Positions 1 through 12,225 of a stretch of DNA of 64,000 nt are shown in pieces. Origin of the DNA: Anaeramoeba flamelloides (taxonomy: Eukaryota; Metamonada; Anaeramoebidae); contig JANTQA010000057.1 of NCBI GenBank assembly GCA_027625915.1, positions 9,796,001 through 9,860,000 on the forward strand, given 5' to 3'. Each line of letters begins with the position of its first letter. The stretch's first letter is position 1. The notes under the pieces are model-generated. The model saw nothing but the letters and a program-made list of their open reading frames with translations. It made no database searches and was not told where the DNA came from. The position numbers were made by a program, and so were the translations under genes.

Positions 1-2259
1 CATTGGCCAGACAGTGTAGTTACCTATTGCCCCGAATTAAAAACATTATTTACTTGTGATGTATTTGGAAGTCATTTTTCTGATGAAAAGATGTTTAAAG
101 ATCGGATTGTTGGCAAAGAAGAATTAAATATATTAACGAAAGAAAGGGAGAAATTCTTTCAAGTGATTTTTAAGCCATTTTCAAATCATGTTCAAAAATT
201 ATTAAAAAAAACAAAGGATATTAAAATCCAAATTCTGTGCCCGTCGCATGGCCCAATCTATCGGGATAATGATGTTCAGGAAATTATTGGGTTGTGGGAT
301 GATTGGTCAAAGCCAGTTAAACAAGAAAACAAAATCATAATTGCGTATATTAGTGCACATGGCTTTACAAAGGAAATTAAAAAAGAAATCAAAAAGGGTC
401 TCCTGAAAAATGAACAAATGCAAGTTGTTTCCTTTGATTTGAATAAATCTGAGAACACAGCAGAGACGGTTTTAAAGGAACTCGAAAGTGCCAAGTGTAT
501 CCTCTTTGGCACGCCAACGTTGAATGGGGACGCGCATCCCTTAATATGGGAAATTTTGTCAAAGATGAGTCCAAAGGTCCATGGCAATGGCAATTACTTT
601 GGTGGTGTGTTTGGGTCATATGGTTGGAGTGGTGAGGCGGTAGAAAATGTTACACAAAGGCTGATTCAATTAAAATTGAAAGTGTTGCCACCGCTAAGAA
701 TTAGGTTCCGGGCAAACCCAGAAGAAAGGGTATTTTGTACAAATTGGGGTCGCACAATCTCCAAAATACTTGGATCCAATAAATTTGAAGAAGACCTGCA
801 AAATGATTCTTATTTACAATTTAAAAAATCAATCGCTAAAAATAAATTAAAATTTTCAAAAATTATTGCATACTCTAATGAACAACAAAGAGTAAATGTA
901 AATAATAGATCGTTCATTAGTAGTAGCTTCCATTGTTCCCCAAGATCCAATAATAAATTGAAACTGTGGAAATGTATCATTTGTGGCGAATTAATAAAAT
1001 CAAAGTTTATTCCGAGAATTATATGCCCCGGGTGTAGTGCGGGTCCTGATATTTTTGTTTGTATTGGGGTAATAGAAAATGGTGGTGATAATGTTGATCA
1101 AAATGATTCCCAAATAACAAATAATGAATTTGCTGGATATGAAACTTTTCAAAGCGCTTTGCAAACAAGTGAAAATGGGCAACAAGAAATAACCGGATCG
1201 CATCACGATGGTGTTCTTACTGATAGCACTAATAGTGACAAATCCCAAAAGCATGAAAGTAACAAAAGTACTCTGTTGAAAAGAAAAAAATACATAAGAT
1301 ATTCCTCGATCGCAAAAATTTCTGAAAACTCATCAAATCAGATAATTAAAGAAGGAATCAAATCTGATTTTAAAGGGCACATTGTTGTTGTGGGCGCATC
1401 TGCAGGTGGTGTTTCTGCTGTCAAAACGATTAGGAAATATAATAAAGTTGCACGGGTAACATTAATATCAAAAGAAAATTGCATGCCATATTACCGGGCG
1501 CTCTTAACAAATGCGCTATCAGATTTCAGAACTACCAAGAGCAATAATTTCCAATTACTAACAAAGGAATGGCTGGTTGAAAACTCTGTAGATTTATTAA
1601 AAAATGCGGTCTTGGTAAAAATCCGAAGGAAAAAAAAAAAAATCACAGTGAAATCAAGAATCCAGCCAAATGAAAAAATGAAAAAAGATTGCTATACTTT
1701 GACATCAAAATTTTTAAAAATCAAATATGACAAATTGATTTTAGCCATCGGGGCAAAGCAAACCATACCAAAGGAAAAGAAAAATAGATTATCAGTTTTA
1801 TATCCAAAGATGTTTAAAAAAAAAAATAATATGGACAATAATTTAATTCTCAAAGATGAATTCATACATAGTAAATCAAATGTGTTTAGTTTCCGAGCCC
1901 TGGATGACGTGTATGAATTAAATTTATTTTTAACAATTGGAGACCATAAAAAGGCTATTATCATCGGGTGTGGCCCTCTGGGCATCGAAATAATGGACCC
2001 CTTAACAAAAATGGGCATTGAAAGGATCGACATTATTGAAACGAGGGATAGAATAGTTTGGAGCCGCTTTGATGAGAGTGCTTCAAAAATGACAAAGGGG
2101 CTTTTAAAACAAAAGGGTGTTTCCTTTTATCTTGGCTATGAAATGGTGAGAATATTAGATCAAGAGGAATTCATAAAATTGGAACAGATCCAAAATAAAA
2201 AAAAAAATCAATCAAATATATTCAAAAAGTCAACCAAAGTTAACTTGAACAATGAAGAA

Positions 2260-2303
<44 letters not shown>

Positions 2304-3834
2304 TAAAAATAATAATAATAAAAATAATAAAAATAAAAATAAAAAAAAAATATCCAATTTTGATAAATCCATGGCATATGGGATAGCTATACAATCCATT
2401 GATCTTGAAAAAAAGGAATTAATTTTATTAAAGACAGATTTGATAATCTTTACTTCGGGTGTAACCTCGAATATCGCCTTGGCTAAAAAAAGTAAATTGG
2501 ATTACAATAAAGGTATAATCGTAAACCCCCATATGCAAACGTCGGACCGACATATTTACGCATGTGGTGATTGCATGGAATTTGATGGGTTGGCCGAAAA
2601 ATATTGGAAGCGTGCAATAATCACGGGTAAAATTGCAGCCAAATTTGTACTTGGTTTGCCCAACACCTTACCTTACATGAGAGAGATCCCTCTTTATTCA
2701 ATGACAGCCTTTGGTACCCATTTCTTTTGCTCGGGGACAATCACAGATTACAGGTTAGATTGTCTTTCACGTTCGTCATTCCAAAAGAACGAATATTTAA
2801 GAATATTCTTTGAAAAGAATTTTGATCAGTTCATCATTGTTGGTGGGATTTATATCGGAAAGGATCCATTGATGATTTTAGATTTGGAAACCTTTATTCA
2901 AGCCAGAACAGAGCAAAAAAGGGTAACAAAAAGATTAATAACGTTTCACCAAACTAAGTCATCAGTAATTGCGCCCAAGTCTGGGAAGAGAGGGTTTGGT
3001 GAGAGTATTGAAAATGCAGCTTTAATACGTGATATTATGAAAATGGAATTGAAGACAAATGAAAATAGAATGAAAAATGAAAATAATAATGAAGATGAAG
3101 ATGAAAATGAAGATGAAAATGAAAATGAAAATGAAAACGAAAATGAAAACGAAAATGAAAATGATAAGGATTTGAAGAAAAATAATATGAAATTACTTGG
3201 GTATGAAAATTATCTTAAAACCACAAAAAAGATGAAAAATTCTGAAGAAAATGAAACAGAAACAGAAACAGAATACAGTTCTGATTCTGTCAAAACAAAT
3301 AGTAGTGATGAAAATATTGAAGGTTATCGTAATATGGTAAAAGATGACCAAAGGGCGATTTCCAATGATGCAGTTGATTATAAACTGTTCACGAGGCTAA
3401 TATTCCCAAATTTAAAATATTTGACTTCAATGCCCAATGCTTTAAATCAATTTAGATCCTTTTTGAAACTGGAATTTGCCGATGAGAATATCGACTTTTG
3501 GAATGAAGCGGAGCAGTACCAATCATACAAAAATGGACACGAAGATCAAAAATATATTGCTAAAAGAATTTATGATAAATATATATCGGCAAAAGCCGGC
3601 CGGGAAATCAATATAGAACATGGAATTAAAGTAGAAATCTCAGACAAAATTCGAGAGGGGCTGATCGATAGGGATCTTTTTGTTGGTGCCAAAAATTGTA
3701 TTGAAAATTTGTTATTAAACGATAAATTTACTCGTTTTTTAGAATCCAAATTTGCAAAGCAAATATTACAAGATAAATTAAAGCTACTAGAAAGAATATA
3801 TAATCAAGAAGTTTTGGAGGTTAAAGATTTTTAA
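1..3834 (+). CDS. Flavodiiron-flavodoxin-rubredoxin-NADH oxidoreductase chimera with C-terminal RGS domain (5' partial)
   Basis: The frame is open from base 1, so the 5' end lies outside the window. Upstream of the first ATG (91) it already reads HWPDSVVTY and LFTCDVFGSHF, the end of a flavodiiron metallo-beta-lactamase core; the main iron-binding motif is off-window. Next come a flavodoxin (about 325-790; SAHGFT phosphate loop, NGDAHP, FGSYGWSGEAV), a rubredoxin-like knuckle (964-1071; Cys codons at 973, 982, 1024, 1033), and a two-dinucleotide-fold NADH:rubredoxin oxidoreductase (1378-2900; FAD motif GASAGGVSAV, NAD motif GCGPLGIE, then YACGDC). Family knowledge: such proteins reduce O2 or NO using NADH in the cytosol of anaerobes. 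An Asn-rich loop (2253-2360) and an acidic linker (3040-3180) lead to an RGS domain (about 3390-3800) with ADENIDFW and FTRFLESKFA. The diiron-to-oxidoreductase order matches class F flavodiiron proteins; the RGS addition is not something I know from the family. A single exon is visible. Confidence 0.95.
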
Positions 3835-5189
3835 TTATTTTGTAGGTTGTTATATGTCTTAATATACACGAGTGGTACTTTGGTTTTAAAGAATTTGTTT
3901 TGATGATTATAAACATCTAAATTTGATTAGAATATTGTTAAAATCAGCTCTTGATTCACTATTTTGGTTTAACAAACCACCAGAATCTTTTGCTAAAAAT
4001 TGAAAAAAAATAAAAATATTTTCTACATTTTATTAATTTATTAGTTATTAATTTCAAAATAATTTACAGATTAGTACAAAACGGTGAGTGGATTTGCTTG
4101 TTTTTTTCTTGGGGAATTGAAACAAAAAAGAAAACCGTTTGATTTTTTTGGAAAAATTGAAATTTCATTTGAAATTTTTTCTTGAAAAAATACATCTCTT
4201 TTTTTTCTGTACCATCGGGTGGAACACACTCCAACAAATTCTAACAATTTTAACCCCAAAATTGAAATTAAACACAGCTTTCCATGAGTTGAGAAAATAA
4301 ATTTCTCTTTTTGTTATTTTCTTTAATCAAAAAAAAAATAATAATAATAATAAAATCCAACTACTATCAATTATTCAAGTTGCAAATGGTTTTATTTACG
4401 ATGTGTGAATTTGTAATTTTTAAAACCTACTTGGTAATAAATAATCTCAAAAAGTAAATCTCATCAAAGGAAAATGGGTGCCAAATTCTTGATTTCTATA
4501 AAAGATTTGATTTTTAAAAGAAAATTTTACTTCAAAAAGGGCAATTAAATCTTGTTTTCCAGTCTTAATCTAAACTAAATAACTTTTTATCCATTAGAAT
4601 TTGAATTTGAAATGGTGGTTTTCCAAAAAATTATTGCAAAAAAAAAAAAAATACCTTCTTATTTTTCGAAAAGTTTTCTTATTTCAGTACATTTCGGTTT
4701 TCAATACAAACCTATTTATATATAAATCCCTTATGATCAAAAATACAGAGTATCTAAACTTTTTTAACCTTGTTAAATTCAAATTTCAGTAAGCGGCTCT
4801 CCAATCAATTCCAAATTAAAAGATTTTTAATGATGTTTCCACAATAAGAAAAAAATGTTTCAGTTTATTATCTTTGATTTTTTTTTTTCTTTTTTAGTTT
4901 ATTGATAATCAATTCCCTTTTCAATTTTTAATATTCGCATAAGAGTCAATATTATTTTTGGTGTGGATTAGTGAAAATTAGAAAAAAAAAATATTGAGAA
5001 TCTTGCGAAAGCTATATTGTTATATTTATTACTTTGAAAAAAAAAAAAATCTAGTTTTCTGACCCAAATTTGATCAAATTTAGAATTGTGGTGGGGGTAA
5101 TTTTTTTATAAAATAAAAGAAAAGTTCAAACATAAATTTTTATTATTGAAAAACATTCTTTAGAGATAAATCTTGCCTTTCGAGTATCC

Positions 5190-5233
5190 AAAAAAAAAAA
5201 AAAAAAAAAATGGGGGGGGGGGGGGGGGGGGGG
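5190..5233 (+). repeat. Homopolymer junction A21-T-G22
   Basis: A run of 21 A is followed by one T and 22 G. In a window this poor in G+C the G run is the only long G tract, and it could form a G-quadruplex-like structure. It could also be a cloning, tailing or assembly artefact. Confidence 0.9.
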
Positions 5234-5913
5234 TTATTGAATCAAAACTGGGTACAAGGGTTCTAAAATAAGATATATTTGTATTTATGAAAAATTAAAA
5301 GAATCATCTAGAAGATAACATGGTACGTTTGTAAGAAAAATTTAAAAAGTGGTTTATTATTTTATTAATAATAAATAAGTTAACCGGGCATTTCAAGTAA
5401 GGTAAAAAAGAAAGAAAAAAAAATAAATTTTAATTAATTAACATGAAATTATTAAATAATAGTAAAATAATATTATAAATAAAATGAATTGTCGGTTAAA
5501 GGTATAACGCTATTAGATAAAAATTTATATAAGGGGTACCAATAAAACCCAAAATTCTCTTTGTTAAAATAGAATTTTGAAAAAACAAATTTATTAAAAT
5601 TATTTTTTGAGACCTCTCGAAACCTTGGTTTTTTTTAAATATTTATCAATATTGGTTATAATTATTACAAAGGTATATATATATAAATAAATATTATCTT
5701 GAAATACAAAGTGGATGGGTTTTTTTTTATATCTTAAAAAAATAATCTCCATAAAAAAAGGTAATAAATTTCGAATTTAATTGATTTTGTTTAGGAATAT
5801 TTTCTATGGAATTTCAATTTTTAACATTAATAAATTAAAGTTTTACATTTTTTTATCTTTTTTTAAAATTTTTTGGGAATCTACAACTTAAGATCACCAA
5901 TAAAATTTTTAAA

Positions 5914-6093
5914 TAGTGTGTATAAACACTAAATCTGTTAAAGAGGGAATTTTACATTGGTTAAACATGTGTCTTCTCATTTAAAAGGTGTCTAAAACAA
6001 GAAGCGTTTTGAGAAGATTCCATTAGCAAAATTTTAAATCCAATTTAGTTACTTCAAAATACTCTCTTTAACAGATTAAGTATTTTTACACTA
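5914..6093. mobile_element. 180 bp TIR element (MITE-like), single copy
   Basis: The left end reads TAGTGTGTATAAACACTAAA and the right end, reverse-complemented, TAGTGTAAAAATACTTAA; both then continue with the identical 14-mer ATCTGTTAAAGAGR-like sequence, giving imperfect ~35 bp terminal inverted repeats bounded by TA. No coding capacity. This fits a TA-targeting non-autonomous DNA transposon; I did not find a second copy in the window. Confidence 0.6.
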
Positions 6094-6139
6094 AACTCCT
6101 GAACAGCAAATCATCAACTTAAATGATCGGGATACACTA

Positions 6140-6480
6140 CCCACACAATTCTATTTTTAAAACTTTCTTTTATTGATAATCTCCTCAAAACCAAACTTCA
6201 AATTGAAGTAAAAATAATTTATTGTTTCTTGTATGAGAATTAAAATGGGAATAATATTTTCACATTTTCAATTTCCTTTTTTAAATAGAGTTTTTAAATA
6301 ATAACCCTCTTCTTTGAGAACTTTATTTATACAAGAAAAAAAGCTGGAAAAGGAAGTGAAAATTTTTTCCTATTTATTATTCAACCACCAGTATTACTTT
6401 TATATTCAGAATCATCTCTTTTTTCACATGAAATTTACTTGAGTGGGTTCCAAAGGATTCTGTCTTGAAGAGCAAAGAAC
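6140..6480 (-). repeat. Diverged fragment of dispersed family R2
   Basis: Resembles the R2 copy at 47578-48118 in the same orientation: a stretch like CAATTTCCTTTTTTAAATAG, then GTGAAAATTTTTTCCTATTT and a CCAGTA motif follow in the same order and spacing. Boundaries are approximate because the fragment is decayed. Confidence 0.45.
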
Positions 6481-7297
6481 CTTAAATTTTAATTAAAAAA
6501 ACAAAACTTTGTCAAAAGTCTTATTTCCAATAGTTCGACAAAATAAGATTTTGAAGGTTGTTTTGGATCAGTTTTCGTTTAAAATACTTGTCACTATTTG
6601 AAAAAACAATTGAGTTAAAATTTTTTCAAAGAACATTTGGAAGATCCAAAACCTGAAAGACTTATAGTTGAAAAGTCAACAGTAAGATCATGAAATTTTG
6701 ATTAAATTTTTGTCAAGACTGAGCTGTTGCTCAAATCAGAAATACAAATTACTTTTCTTTTCAATAAAAATATCTTGAGAATTTAAACCTATTTTAAACA
6801 TGGGTGTAAATTTGTTCTCCAACCTTTTGGTAAATTTCAATAGAACTTGTTTTTTTTTACAAAAAAACGTAAAAAAAAAAGAAACTTAAAATAATTCCTT
6901 TTCAAAATATTTTTTTTTTTGTTATTCAAAAAGGTTTACAACAATAAAAAACGATTTTTTAGATAAAATAAAAAAAGTTCTCTCAAAAATCCGTTAAGCA
7001 AATTTTTCAGAAAGTCTTCAAAAATGAAAACTTTATTAACTTCCCTATTGTGGCCTTTTTTTACTTACTTTAATTTTTCAAAAAAAAAGAAAAAAAGTTC
7101 AAAAATGAAAAAAAAAAAATTTTTAAAAAAAAAAATTGGAGAAGTCAATTGGAAATTAAAAACTTCATTTCGAAAAATAACTTTAAGTTTGTAAACTTGA
7201 TTTTAAAAATGATTAAAAAATTTTCATTTTTTTTTTCATAATTTTACAATTTTTTTTACTTTTTCAAGAATAAAAAAAAACAACAAAAAATCAAATA

Positions 7298-7897
7298 ATG
7301 TCGATACTCCCCAATGATCCACTTGAAAGAAAAAGAGACGAACTCGATCCCTTTGGTTTAATAGATCCCAACGAAGATTCTGAAAATAAAAAACGACGAG
7401 TTCTTGATAACACAACTAACGTGTCGACCTTAAACACAACTAATATCAACACAAACATTAACCTAAATCCAAACACAAACTTAAACACAAACACCAACAT
7501 AAAAACAGCCACGACCCAAACAATTGTACAAACCCAAAATAGTGGATCTATAAACACAGCCACTAATACAACCCCGAACACAAACACTAATACAATTCCT
7601 AACACTACACAAATAAACACAACAACAACTACAACCACAACAACTACAACAACAACGACAACAACCACCCAAAAAAAACAACCACGAAAAAAAATCGTTT
7701 ATTATGAAGGCGAAATCTCGTCCCCACCAACAGAATCCGATCCAGAAGATGATGACTTTGCCCCAGACAAATACCCAGAGCCAGAGTCAGAAGATTATGA
7801 TGAAGACGAAGACGATTACTCTGACGAAGACGATTATGACGAACCATATTCAAACGAACCAACTTCAGAAGAAAGCTGGGAAGAAGGAAGCGATTAA
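7298..7897 (+). CDS. Thr/Asn-rich protein with acidic C-terminal tail, function unknown
   Basis: Starts at an ATG directly after an A-rich leader and encodes 199 residues in one exon; local G+C is clearly above the flanks, supporting real coding. Residues 1-36 are charged, with a possible nuclear signal KKRR at 31-34. Residues 37-107 are an Asn/Thr low-complexity region and 108-124 an unbroken Thr run. A basic patch (QKKQPRKK, 125-132) precedes a strongly acidic, Tyr/Ser-containing tail (about 138-199). I recognise no family. The basic patch plus acidic tail would suit a nuclear or histone-binding protein, but this is only composition. The next gene downstream (8539-8168) is convergent, 270 bases away. 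Confidence 0.75.
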   Translation: MSILPNDPLERKRDELDPFGLIDPNEDSENKKRRVLDNTTNVSTLNTTNINTNINLNPNTNLNTNTNIKTATTQTIVQTQNSGSINTATNTTPNTNTNTIPNTTQINTTTTTTTTTTTTTTTTTQKKQPRKKIVYYEGEISSPPTESDPEDDDFAPDKYPEPESEDYDEDEDDYSDEDDYDEPYSNEPTSEESWEEGSD

Positions 7898-8167
7898 AAG
7901 ACAAATTTGTCTTGATCTTTAATTTTGAGAATTTCATTTATTAAATTAATTTTTGCCTACTAGTTCTCCTTGAAAAAGATCATTTTGTTTAAATTTTATA
8001 AAAAAGTATTAAAACAAAAAAAGATATAAAACACCAAGCTTAATTATTTCTATTAGTGAATAACTTAAGGTTCTTAAATAATACAATACAATATTTTTTT
8101 TCATAAAATATGGAACAATTTGATTAAAAAGAAAAACACCTGTTTTATGTTATATTTTTTTGTTTGG

Positions 8168-8539
8168 TCATTTGTTTTCCCAATGTTCTATTTCTTTTTT
8201 ATATTTGGCTTCGTCCATGTCTTTTAATGATTTATTTTCCAACTGAAGAACTTTTCCAATAAAATTCTTTTCCAATGGTTCTTTGCTGTGAAAAAAAAAA
8301 AATACACATTTCAAACAAGTAGGGATTTTTTTTTTTAAAAAATCAAAAATTTATTTGAGTGCCATTAGGAAAAATGATTAAAATTACCAGAATTTTTTGA
8401 AGATATGAAGAATCCAAAAGGGGACTAAAATCTTTTTAAAACCAGAACATCGAAATTAGACTCACTTTTTTTTCAATTTCATCTCAATAGTTTCAGAATA
8501 TTGATATAGAACTGAAAAACTTAATATCAAGTACTTCAT
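8168..8539 (-). CDS. Small two-exon gene, 63 residues, function unknown
   Basis: Not visible as a long ORF; assembled from exon 1 (8539-8466) and exon 2 (8285-8168). The intron (8465-8286, 180 nt) has a perfect GTGAGT donor and a T-rich CACAG acceptor. The joined length is 192 nt, exactly 64 codons with stop. An in-frame TAA lies immediately before the ATG. The product begins MKYLILSFSVLYQY and has a charged C-terminal half rich in Lys/Glu, including KNFIGKVLQLENK and a terminal KEIEHWENK. The balanced codon use of exon 2 is unlike the surrounding A/T noise. I do not recognise the family; upstream non-coding or coding exons cannot be excluded, since a TTTTTCAG lies inside exon 1 and could be an alternative acceptor. 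Confidence 0.45.
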
Positions 8540-8680
8540 TTACACTCTGGAGGATGCTGAGTTATGATGTTATTTTACACCCACTTCCCAAAAAGAATTT
8601 CCAGTTTATAGAAATTGGACAAAAAAAATACTAAATTGAAAGTTAAAATTAATAAAACCAAAAAAATCAAAATTTCGAAA

Positions 8681-8881
8681 TACAGCCAGTTCTACTTTTT
8701 AGACACAAATTATCAACGTAATTTAAGGTACAAAAAAAACCTAAAATTAAGGCACATTTTTTGGAATTTTTTATAACTCAAATTATTTTACTAAAATTTG
8801 AATTTTGTGTAAAAATTTGAGAATTTTTTTGTTATTTAAATTTGGTTGAAAATTTGTGTCTAAAAAGTTGAACTGACTGTA
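8681..8881. mobile_element. MITE family M1, copy 1 (Tc1/mariner-like ends)
   Basis: Near-palindrome of 201 bp bounded by TA, with ends TACAGCCAGTTCTACTTTTT and, on the other strand, TACAGTCAGTTCAACTTTTT. It is the most diverged of five copies (others at 48124, 48598, 63361, 63904). The TA target duplication plus CAGT-type terminus is typical of Tc1/mariner-derived non-autonomous elements; no transposase is encoded. Confidence 0.75.
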
Positions 8882-10090
8882 TATTTTTGAAGGAAAATTT
8901 TTTTAAAAAAACTGATTCTAAGGGGTTATCAAGTTCAAGTTTAAAAACATTTCAAAATTTTAATAATAATTCTAAAAATATTTAGAACACCCCTGCAACA
9001 TTTTTGTTTCTTTAGATTGTATATGGAAATTATGATAGAGAAGTCAAAAAAAATACCCACAAGATTTTTCAATTGTTAACATTAGTAAAAAGTTATGTAA
9101 TTTTTAATCTTTTCACCCAAACCCCATTAATAACTAACTACTCTTTTTTATGGTCTAATTAATAACCACCTCAAGTTCATTAACCCGGGGGTACCAATAG
9201 CACACCCATGCAAGTTTTTGATAACCATGGGTAGATAAACTTACCTTGGAAAAAAAAAAAAAAATGAGGATTTTATAGAGGTTTACTAGAGTCCGGAAAA
9301 AGATAATTTTTATTCGTGTTTTTAGATTGATTGATTAGTGTTTCGAACAAATGCGATTTAATTAATCATCTTTCTAATAAGAAGATGATTTATCATTTCA
9401 AAAGTTTATTTCAAATAAAAGGATTTTTTTTTAAATATAAGCAATTACACAACACTTTTATTAATATTCGAAATAAAAAATCTTGTTAGGGATTTTTTCC
9501 ATTTTCGATATTTTTTTCACTAATATATATTAAAATAAAATTTTGATTGGATCTAAGGTAAGTTAAAAATGGTGAAAATTGTTAGGATTCTGAAAAGTTC
9601 TCATTTTTTTTTTTTTTTTTTGAAAAAGAAATCCCCAGATGGTAAATACAACTACATTATAGAACTGTTTCAAGATTTTTTTAATCGATATTTTCATTAT
9701 TTCCGGATCGGCTTGTGCCCCCCCCAATAGAACCCTATTATGAAGAATTTATCTTTTTTTTATTTTTTCATATTAAACATTATATTTATATCAAGCCTTT
9801 TATTGGGTTTGAACCTTGGTTTTGATATCAGCACCTTTGTCCCCGAAACCCACAATCCTGTTATTCGATTATATTTTTTGTTTAATAAAATTCATTATAA
9901 GATTTACAATTTAAAATGGAAAATACAAAATGAAAAATTTCTTTAGCTTATTATGAATATATTTTTTCTAAAACATACATGAAATAACCCTGATTAAATA
10001 ATAAGGATTATATCCAGAAGCAGTAACTTTCGAGATACACATTGTCACAAACACGTACCGTTTATTCATTTTTGAAACCACTTCTGATTA

Positions 10091-10634
10091 TAAACCCCAT
10101 TCCAAAATTTTGGAAAAACCCAAAATCAAAAGTAGGCAAAAAAAAACCCAATTTATTATATTTTTTCAAACCTAATATAAAACCACACCAAGTTACCCAG
10201 TATTAATGCTTATAAAAGTAATTATTTTCATCCAAATAAAAGAAAAAAAAAAAAAAAATACAATACAACAAAAAAATAATCTGTTTGTTTATAATAATGA
10301 AACGAGTGGCACAAGAAAAAACATATAGGCAAATTTGTTGAAATTACACCAACAATATTTGATCTATCAAATGATAAGATACCATCTACTAATTGCCTGC
10401 GATTTTCCAATTTAAAAAACTCAACACTAACTTTCTCTCAGACATTAAAAAAAAAATCCAGATCTAATGAAATAGAATAAGCAACTGTGAAAAAAGGAAA
10501 TGAAACTTAAAAAAAAAAAAACAAAAAATGAAATAGTTTGTAAAAACAAAATTATTTCCCAATTAAATGTAAAGCGTGGTATTGTTTTTCTTTCAACTAT
10601 TTAAACTGTACCCAAAATTTTGGAATTTAGTTTG
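10091..10634 (-). mobile_element. Dispersed TIR element R1, copy 1
   Basis: Begins TAAACCCCATTCCAAAATTT and ends with the inverse of TAAACTAAATTCCAAAATTT-like sequence, i.e. ~23 bp terminal inverted repeats. The interior matches, in reverse orientation, the copies at 26676-27200, 37028-37556 and 63052-63790 in motif order (for example the CACACCAAGTTAC and TTGTTGAAATT segments). No coding capacity. Confidence 0.7.
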
Positions 10635-12225
10635 TGTTAAAGAATTTGATTTATAACTCATTCTACCGAAATGATCTTGTTGTAATTGAAATTAAGAAAA
10701 TTAAAGAAAGAATATACACTTCAAAAAAGTTTTTAATCCTAATTAAATTTCTTTTAAATCTTAAAAAAGTCGGATAATTTTTCTTATTTTTACAAATATT
10801 TTAATTTAAATTTTTAACTATTTTTTGAAAAAATATTACACGGATTCTACAGGTTTGTTTTATTGTGAAATTATATTTTTTTCAAAAACATTTAATCTGA
10901 TGCAGAGCGAATTTAGAAGAGATTACATAACCACACTTCAAATTTAAATCGTACTTATATCAAACAAATGTGGACTTTTATTAATAGTATTTTATACCCA
11001 GTTTCGTTTTTTTAATAAATCATAAAGAGTCATTATATAAGAAAATACCAAATAATATAAAAAAACCGAAATAGAAAAAAATAGAATTTAAAAATAAGTA
11101 TCCTATAAAAATTTAAAGTTATTACATAAACGTAGATTAGTCGACCTGAATTTGATGATTATTTATAAAAAATCCACTTTCGGAATAAAATATCACACTT
11201 TATCCATAAAAAACCATTATAGGGCAAAATCATATATTTTTTTTATGCCCATTTTACCCAAAATTTCATATATATTATCTTTTTCTATTAAATTATGTAT
11301 CAAATCTTTTCAATTTATTTGAGTTCATATTTCCAATTATAAAGAGTTTTTTAAAGAACTTAAATTATAAAAGATAATAAATGTATTTGAAAATTCAAAT
11401 TAAGATACAAAAAATGGAGATGATATAATTTCTTTTAACAAATACACCTTTTACCATTAATAAATCATTATATTAAAAATTTTCATTTTCAAAAGAATTT
11501 AAAAAAAATTTAACCAACTTTTCAGTTGAAGGTTATTTTTTTATTTTAGTTTTTTTTTTAGAAATTTATTGTTTTTTAAGGAAATTCTTCAATGAATATC
11601 AACTCCCATTTAAATTTAATGTTTTTTTTTTTTTTTTTTCCAAATAAATGTTTCTCTCATTAAATAAATTCTCAAATAATTATTTGTATTTAAATTTGTA
11701 TATATAACTTTCATTCAATTCCAAATTAATATGTTTTTATTTCTGTTTCGCATCTATAAAAAACTTTTCTATTTACCTTCCCTGAGTTTGTTTTCTTTAT
11801 TTGTTTTATGATCCACAATTCTCATCAATTTTAGAAAATATAAATAAAAAATAATATTATTGTCAATGATGTTAACTAAAAATATCAAAAAAATTATATA
11901 ATAGAGAAATTGTAGCAAAAAAAATTATAATTTCAAAATTGAAAAAAATTATAAAAACAAGAATCTCAGAATAAATAACCCAAAGAAAAAAGATAAAAAA
12001 AATTATTTTGTACATAAAAATTTAAAAATTAAAAAAAAATAAAGATTTTTAAATTATCAAAGTAATAGGTTTTTTTATTTTTAAAAAAGAAGGAAAATCT
12101 TGATCCCAAAAAAAAAAAATTAGTAAAATTAATAAATTAAATAAATAAAAAAAATATCTTTTGAAAAAAATGATGGAATTAAGAAATGAAGATATTAAAG
12201 TAAAAATAATAAAATATTTTCTTGT

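Larger units (their letters stand above)
3835..7297. other. Intergenic, AT-rich, repeat fragments only
   Basis: No coding-like reading frame is seen on either strand; the few ORFs are short and homopolymer-driven. It holds an A/G homopolymer junction (5190-5233), a small TIR element (5914-6093) and a diverged piece of a dispersed family (about 6140-6480, see repeat family R2). The last 250 bases are A/T-homopolymer-rich and presumably carry the promoter of the gene starting at 7298, but no specific promoter element can be named. Confidence 0.6.
8540..12225. other. Intergenic with one MITE and one R1 element
   Basis: No gene supported. Contains a palindromic MITE (8681-8881), an R1 family element in reverse orientation (10091-10634) and an 8-base C run (9719-9726). 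An ORF at 9740-9946 with a hydrophobic start has no second exon or recognisable domain. The stretch 10640-12225 is featureless A/T-rich sequence leading to the 3' end of the ankyrin gene. Confidence 0.6.

Noticed and set aside
7291-7668. Minus-strand Val-rich frame opposite the 7298-7897 gene
   Set aside because: Complement of the Asn/Thr codons of the plus-strand gene; pure low complexity, no start context.
9740-9946. 68-residue frame with a hydrophobic, signal-peptide-like start
   Set aside because: Poly-T creates Phe/Ile/Leu runs throughout this genome; no domain, no plausible second exon, no codon bias.
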